A stretch of 64,000 nt of DNA from Sphingomonas adhaesiva (GTDB taxonomy: Bacteria > Pseudomonadota > Alphaproteobacteria > Sphingomonadales > Sphingomonadaceae), in the NCBI RefSeq assembly GCF_002374855.1, contig NZ_NWVC01000002.1, positions 1-64,000 of the forward strand, in the 5' to 3' direction. Shown piece after piece: positions 60,552-64,000 of this stretch. Position 1 is the stretch's first letter, and the number at the start of each line of letters is the position of its first letter. Both the position numbers and the translations under genes were made by a program. The notes beneath the pieces were generated by a model. It did no database searches. It was not told the DNA's origin and saw nothing but the letters and a program-made list of their open reading frames with translations.

Positions 60552-61634
60552 ATGCGGAAGATGATCGGCAAGGCGGGCCATGTTGCGGCACTGGCGACGG
60601 CGTTGTTCCTGGCATCCTGTTCGTCCGGCTCGAACACGCCACCAGCCAAGCGCCACGATTTCACGATCGGCTGGTCGATCTACGCCGGATGGATGCCATG
60701 GCCCTATGCGCAGCAGGCCGGCATCGTGAAGAAATGGGCCGACAAATACGGCATCAAGATCGATGTCGTGCAGGTCAACGACTATGTCGAATCGGTCAAT
60801 CAGTACAACGCCGGCAAGTTCGACGGCGTTGCCGTCACCAACATGGACGCGCTCACCATCCCCGCCGCCGGGGGCAAGGATACCAGCGCGATCATCGTCG
60901 GCGATTATTCGGACGGTAACGACGGCGTCCTGTTGAAGGGCGCGGACAAGCTGGCGGCGATCAAGGGCCGGCAGGTCTATCTGGTCGAGCTGTCGGTGTC
61001 GCACTATCTGCTGGCGCGCGCGCTCGACACGGTGGGGATGAAGCCCAGCGACGTGCGCACCGTCAACACCTCCGACGCCGATATCGTCGGCGCGTTCGGC
61101 AGCCCCGACGTCACCGCGGCGGTCGCCTGGAACCCGCAGCTGTCGGTGATGAAGGCGTTGCCGAACACGCACCAGGTGTTCAGCTCCGCCGACATTCCGG
61201 GCGAAATCCTCGACCTGATGGTCGTCGACACCAAGACGCTGAACGCCAACCCCGATCTGGGCAAGGCGCTGGCAGGCATCTGGTACGAAACCGTCGCGCT
61301 GCTGAAGCGGCAGGACGCGCAGGGACAGGCAGCGCGCGCCGCGATGGCGAAGCTGGCCGGCACGGATACCGCCACGTTCGAACGCCAGCTGGCCACCACC
61401 CATCTGTACGACACGCCCAAGGCGGCGGTCGCGGCGACGACGGCGCCGGCGCTGGTGACGACGATGACGCGGGTGCGCGACTTCAGCTTCCAGCGCGGGC
61501 TGTTCAAGGGCGCGGCGAGTGCGGACGCGGTCGGCATCGCCTTTCCGGGCAAGCGCACGCTGGGCGATGCGCAACATGTGACGCTGCGCTTCGACGATCG
61601 CTATATGGCGCTGGCCGCCGACGGGAAGCTGTGA
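60552..61634 (+). CDS. ABC transporter substrate-binding lipoprotein, urea-carboxylase-associated type
   Basis: This 360-residue NitT/TauT-like binding protein has a lipoprotein signal with FLASCSSG. It matches the family of binding proteins found next to urea (guanidine) carboxylase: GWSIYAGWMPWPYAQQAGIV near residue 40, IDVVQVNDYVESVNQYNAGK, and VTNMDALTIPAAGGKDTSAI near residue 100. It probably binds guanidine or a related cation in the periplasm; the substrate is inferred from the family and the downstream UAAP1 gene. First gene of the operon with the permease and ATPase. Confidence 0.9.
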   Translation: MRKMIGKAGHVAALATALFLASCSSGSNTPPAKRHDFTIGWSIYAGWMPWPYAQQAGIVKKWADKYGIKIDVVQVNDYVESVNQYNAGKFDGVAVTNMDALTIPAAGGKDTSAIIVGDYSDGNDGVLLKGADKLAAIKGRQVYLVELSVSHYLLARALDTVGMKPSDVRTVNTSDADIVGAFGSPDVTAAVAWNPQLSVMKALPNTHQVFSSADIPGEILDLMVVDTKTLNANPDLGKALAGIWYETVALLKRQDAQGQAARAAMAKLAGTDTATFERQLATTHLYDTPKAAVAATTAPALVTTMTRVRDFSFQRGLFKGAASADAVGIAFPGKRTLGDAQHVTLRFDDRYMALAADGKL

Positions 61635-61680
61635 CGCCCTCCCCCGCCCCTTTCGCCGCGACGATCGAGAGGCCGACCCG

Positions 61681-62496
61681 ATGCGCTGGGTGAACCGGCA
61701 CATGCGCCGCAACGACCGGATCGTGCTGGGGTCCGTGCCGGTCGCCCTGCTGGCGCTGGTCTATCTGATCGCGGCGGTGCGCCGCCACGCGGCGGACCCC
61801 ACCGACAAGATCCTGCCGCTGCCCGATGCAATGGTCCGCGCGATGACCGCATTGGTGACGCAGCCCGATCCGCTGTCGGGGCAGCTGCTGTTCTGGGGCG
61901 ACACACTCGCCAGCCTGCAACGGCTGGGGCTGGGCCTGGGCATCGCCACCGCCGCGGCGCTGCTGGTCGGGCTGGTGCTGGGCGTCCTGCCGCCGGTGCG
62001 CGCGACGTTCGGCCCGCTGGTGACCGGCATCGCGGTGATCCCTCCGATCGCGCTGCTGCCGATGCTGTTCATCGCGCTGGGGCTGGGGGAAACCGCCAAG
62101 GTGGCACTGATCGTCATCGGCATCGCGCCGGTGATGGTCCGCGACATCGCCGCGCACGTCGCCGCTCTACCCCGCGAACAGATCATCAAGGCGCAGACAC
62201 TGGGCGCGTCGAGCTGGCAGATCATGATCCGCGTCGCGCTGCCGCAGGCGATGCCGCGGCTGTTGCAGGCGATGTGCCTCGCGCTCGGCCCGGCGTGGGT
62301 GTTCCTGATTTCGGCCGAAGCGATCGCATCGGACATCGGACTGGGCTACCGCATCTTCCTCGTCCGCCGCTATCTCGCGATGGACGTCATCATCCCGTAT
62401 GTCGCGTGGATCGCGCTGCTGGCGATCGCGATGGATGCGGCGTTCGTCTTTCTCAGCAAGCGGCTGTTCCCCTGGGCGCATGGAGGCGGGCATTGA
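61681..62496 (+). CDS. ABC transporter permease, urea-carboxylase-associated type
   Basis: The 271-residue product has six membrane segments of the BPD-type permease fold and the EAA loop AREQIIKAQTLGASSWQIMI (visible as LPREQIIKAQTLGASSWQI near residue 163). It forms the inner-membrane channel with the ATPase encoded next. The start ATG at 61681 gives a basic N-terminus MRWVNRHMRRNDR. Its stop overlaps the TTG start of the ATPase gene. Confidence 0.92.
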   Translation: MRWVNRHMRRNDRIVLGSVPVALLALVYLIAAVRRHAADPTDKILPLPDAMVRAMTALVTQPDPLSGQLLFWGDTLASLQRLGLGLGIATAAALLVGLVLGVLPPVRATFGPLVTGIAVIPPIALLPMLFIALGLGETAKVALIVIGIAPVMVRDIAAHVAALPREQIIKAQTLGASSWQIMIRVALPQAMPRLLQAMCLALGPAWVFLISAEAIASDIGLGYRIFLVRRYLAMDVIIPYVAWIALLAIAMDAAFVFLSKRLFPWAHGGGH

Positions 62497-63251
62497 CCAC
62501 GATCCTGAGCCTGCGCGACATCTGGGTCGAATATGGCGACAAGATCGTGCTGGAGCGCGTCAACTTGGACGTCGCCGCCGGATCGTTCGTGTCGATCATC
62601 GGCCCGTCGGGCGCCGGCAAGAGCAGCCTGCTGCGGCTGATCCTGGGACAGGAGGCGCCGACGCGCGGACGCATCCTGCTCGACGACCTGCCGCTGACGC
62701 CCGAATGCGGGCCGGATCGCGGCGTGGTGTTCCAGCGATATTCGGTGTTCCCGCACCTGTCGGTGCTGCGCAACACGATGTTCGGGCTGGAATGCGCGCA
62801 GGCGCCGCTGACCGCGCGGCTGCTCGGACAGCGACGACGTGCCGCCGAGGAGGAAGCAACCGAGATGCTGCGCGCGGTCGGGCTGGCCGACAGCCTGCAC
62901 CTCTATCCCGCGCAGATGTCCGGCGGGATGCAGCAGCGGCTGGCGATCGCGCAGGCGCTGCTGAAGCGGCCGCGCATCCTGCTGCTGGACGAGCCGTTCG
63001 GCGCGCTCGATCCGGGCATCCGTTCCGACATGCACGCGCTCATCACCCGGCTGTGGCGCGATTACGCGCTGACGATCGTGATGGTCACGCACGACATCCG
63101 CGAGGCGTTCTCGCTGGGGACGCGCGTGCTGGCGCTCGACAAGCGCCGCCACGATCCGCACGCGCCGCACCGCTTCGGCGCGACCGCGGTCTACGATCTG
63201 CCGCTGCGCCCGCGCACGCCGCCGGAACCGGGGGATGCTGCGGCTGCGTGA
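62493..63251 (+). CDS. ABC transporter ATPase, urea-carboxylase-associated type
   Basis: The 252-residue product powers the transporter. Walker A is GPSGAGKSSLL near residue 37, the Q-loop VVFQRYSVFP, the signature MSGGMQQRLAIAQAL near residue 142 and Walker B ILLLDEPFGALDPG, then the H-loop VMVTHDIREAF. The start is TTG 62493, overlapping the permease stop (TTGA); no ATG or GTG gives a complete N-terminus. The stop abuts operator site 3. Confidence 0.93.
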   Translation: MTTILSLRDIWVEYGDKIVLERVNLDVAAGSFVSIIGPSGAGKSSLLRLILGQEAPTRGRILLDDLPLTPECGPDRGVVFQRYSVFPHLSVLRNTMFGLECAQAPLTARLLGQRRRAAEEEATEMLRAVGLADSLHLYPAQMSGGMQQRLAIAQALLKRPRILLLDEPFGALDPGIRSDMHALITRLWRDYALTIVMVTHDIREAFSLGTRVLALDKRRHDPHAPHRFGATAVYDLPLRPRTPPEPGDAAAA

Positions 63252-63278
63252 TATTACGATTGACGTTTTTTGTAATAA
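63251..63278 (+). promoter_or_regulatory. NikR-like operator palindrome, site 3 (before the regulator gene)
   Basis: ATATTAC-N14-GTAATAA, six perfectly paired bases per arm (TATTAC/GTAATA). It begins at the last base of the ATPase stop codon and ends 15 bp before the regulator ATG. TTGACG lies within it. The position suggests autoregulation of the NikR-like gene and of UAAP1 behind it. Confidence 0.78.
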
Positions 63279-63293
63279 TTGAGAGGGTCAATC

Positions 63294-63776
63294 ATGACCA
63301 TCGAATCCACCAGTCTCGCCCGCCTCAGCATGAGCCTTCCGGCCGACCTGTTCCGCCAGCTCGACACGATGGTTGAGGAACGCGGGCTGCCGTCGCGCTC
63401 GGGGCTGATCGCCGAACTGATCCGCCACGCGCTCGCCGAGCATGAGGCGTTCACCCGCCCCGACAAGATGCTCGCAGGCACCGTCACGCTGGTGTACCGC
63501 GGCGACCGCGGCCGCGTGCGCCACCAGCTGGCGCAGATGCAGGCCGACTACCTCAAGGAAGTGATCTCCTCGCAGCACGTCTTCCTGGAGGACGACCAGT
63601 CGCTGGAGGTGCTGCTGGTGCAGGGGCCGGCGGTGCGGCTGAAGTCGCTGTGCGACGCGCTGCGCCGCGTGCGCGGCGTCCAGCAACTCCAGCTCGTTAC
63701 CACCACCTCGCTGCTGCCCCCGCTCCACGAACAGGATGGCACCGCCGCCGAGCCGCTGAAGGGAGCCGCCGCATGA
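63294..63776 (+). CDS. NikR-fold ribbon-helix-helix regulator lacking the nickel site
   Basis: The 160-residue product has an N-terminal ribbon-helix-helix domain (RLSMSLPADLFRQLDTMV and SRSGLIAELIRHAL, residues 10-47) and a C-terminal ACT-like regulatory domain (about 60-140), the NikR layout. Aligned to E. coli and H. pylori NikR, the four nickel ligands correspond here to Ala84, His95, Phe97 and Ser103, so only one remains. The start ATG 63294 follows GAGAGGG. It overlaps the UAAP1 gene by ATGA. It probably senses a small molecule or another signal at the operators; this is inferred. Confidence 0.88.
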   Translation: MTIESTSLARLSMSLPADLFRQLDTMVEERGLPSRSGLIAELIRHALAEHEAFTRPDKMLAGTVTLVYRGDRGRVRHQLAQMQADYLKEVISSQHVFLEDDQSLEVLLVQGPAVRLKSLCDALRRVRGVQQLQLVTTTSLLPPLHEQDGTAAEPLKGAAA

Positions 63777-64000
63777 CCGCCCCGCTTGCCGATCCGAACG
63801 CCGCGCGCGATCATGCGCGCTCGATGGCCGGTACCGTCGTGGAGGCGATGCCGATGCTGCCGCCGGCCGCCGACGACCTGCCGGCCGGCGTCGAGGCCGC
63901 CGATCTGGTCTGGGAAGAGACGATCGCCGCGGGTGGCTATGCCACGCGCCGCCTCTCGCGCGGGTCGCGGGTTCGGCTGATCGACCTGCGCGGCGACGCC
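63773..64000 (+). CDS. UAAP1-like DUF1989 protein (carboxyguanidine deiminase subunit type), truncated by window end
   Basis: The first 76 codons of a gene start at ATG 63773, overlapping the regulator stop, and stay open to the last base. The start PNAARDHARSMAGTVVEAMP and the segment WEETIAAGGYATRRLSRGSR followed by RLIDLRGD match urea-carboxylase-associated protein 1. UAAP1/UAAP2 are now known as the two subunits of carboxyguanidine deiminase, acting after guanidine carboxylase. The partner genes should lie to the right of this window. Confidence 0.85.
   Translation, partial: MTAPLADPNAARDHARSMAGTVVEAMPMLPPAADDLPAGVEAADLVWEETIAAGGYATRRLSRGSRVRLIDLRGDA

Overview
The window comes from a GC-rich alphaproteobacterium, most likely Sphingomonas or a close relative in the Sphingomonadaceae. 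The evidence is the alphaproteobacterial SspB, an ATP12-type F1-ATPase chaperone, an NDUFS4-like complex I protein, the crcB-rluC-HAD-ATP12 gene order, heat-shock promoters of the CTTG-N17/18-C(C/T)AT type and the very GC-biased codon use. Nearly all of it reads as core chromosome. I see no insertion sequence, prophage or CRISPR array. One tRNA gene, tRNA-Arg(CCG), is present.

Layout. 1-11 kb: a gene tail, a DUF3429 membrane protein, a Uma2-like protein, groES-groL under a CIRCE operator, a MATE exporter, sppA, a GNAT enzyme, a TRIC-like channel, two hotdog thioesterases, then an unrecognised translationally coupled cassette (57-aa peptide, 298-aa protein, 297-aa cupin/HEAT-like protein) followed by a winged-helix regulator. 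11-20 kb: a crotonase, two paralogous glycine-zipper envelope proteins with a shared upstream element, an OsmC protein, an SMR exporter, and crcB-rluC-HAD-small membrane protein-ATP12. 20-27 kb: gmk, a glutathione-dependent formaldehyde oxidation operon, a CoA-transferase, fumC, sspB. 27-32.5 kb: hisB-hisH-hisA-hisF-hisE interleaved with a small secreted protein, an RlpA-like lipoprotein and a HIT protein. 32.5-38 kb: an amino-acid permease, mscL, a LemA/TPM module, a NUDIX hydrolase and an NDUFS4-like gene. 38-47 kb: dnaK-dnaJ-era and a tripartite drug-efflux operon. 47-57 kb: two divergent glycosyltransferases, clpB, malate:quinone oxidoreductase, dapB, nth, tRNA-Arg.

57.6-64 kb is the most interesting part. 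A TonB-dependent receptor diverges from an operon for an ABC transporter of the urea-carboxylase-associated type (binding lipoprotein, permease, ATPase), a NikR-fold regulator, and the start of a DUF1989/UAAP1 gene cut by the window end. Such loci are now linked to guanidine import and guanidine (formerly urea) carboxylase. The NikR-like protein has lost three of the four nickel ligands. Three copies of a palindrome TATTAC-N14-GTAATA (equivalently TATTA halves with N16, the spacing of the E. coli nik operator) lie in the receptor/transporter gap and directly before the regulator gene. I infer a metal-independent NikR-family regulator that controls this uptake and catabolic locus.

The heat-shock genes show two control modes: groESL carries CIRCE (HrcA), while dnaK and clpB carry RpoH-type promoters. 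Intergenic spaces hold a family of paired-hairpin repeats bounded by CGTCA and TGACG; copies lie inside the groESL and his operons.
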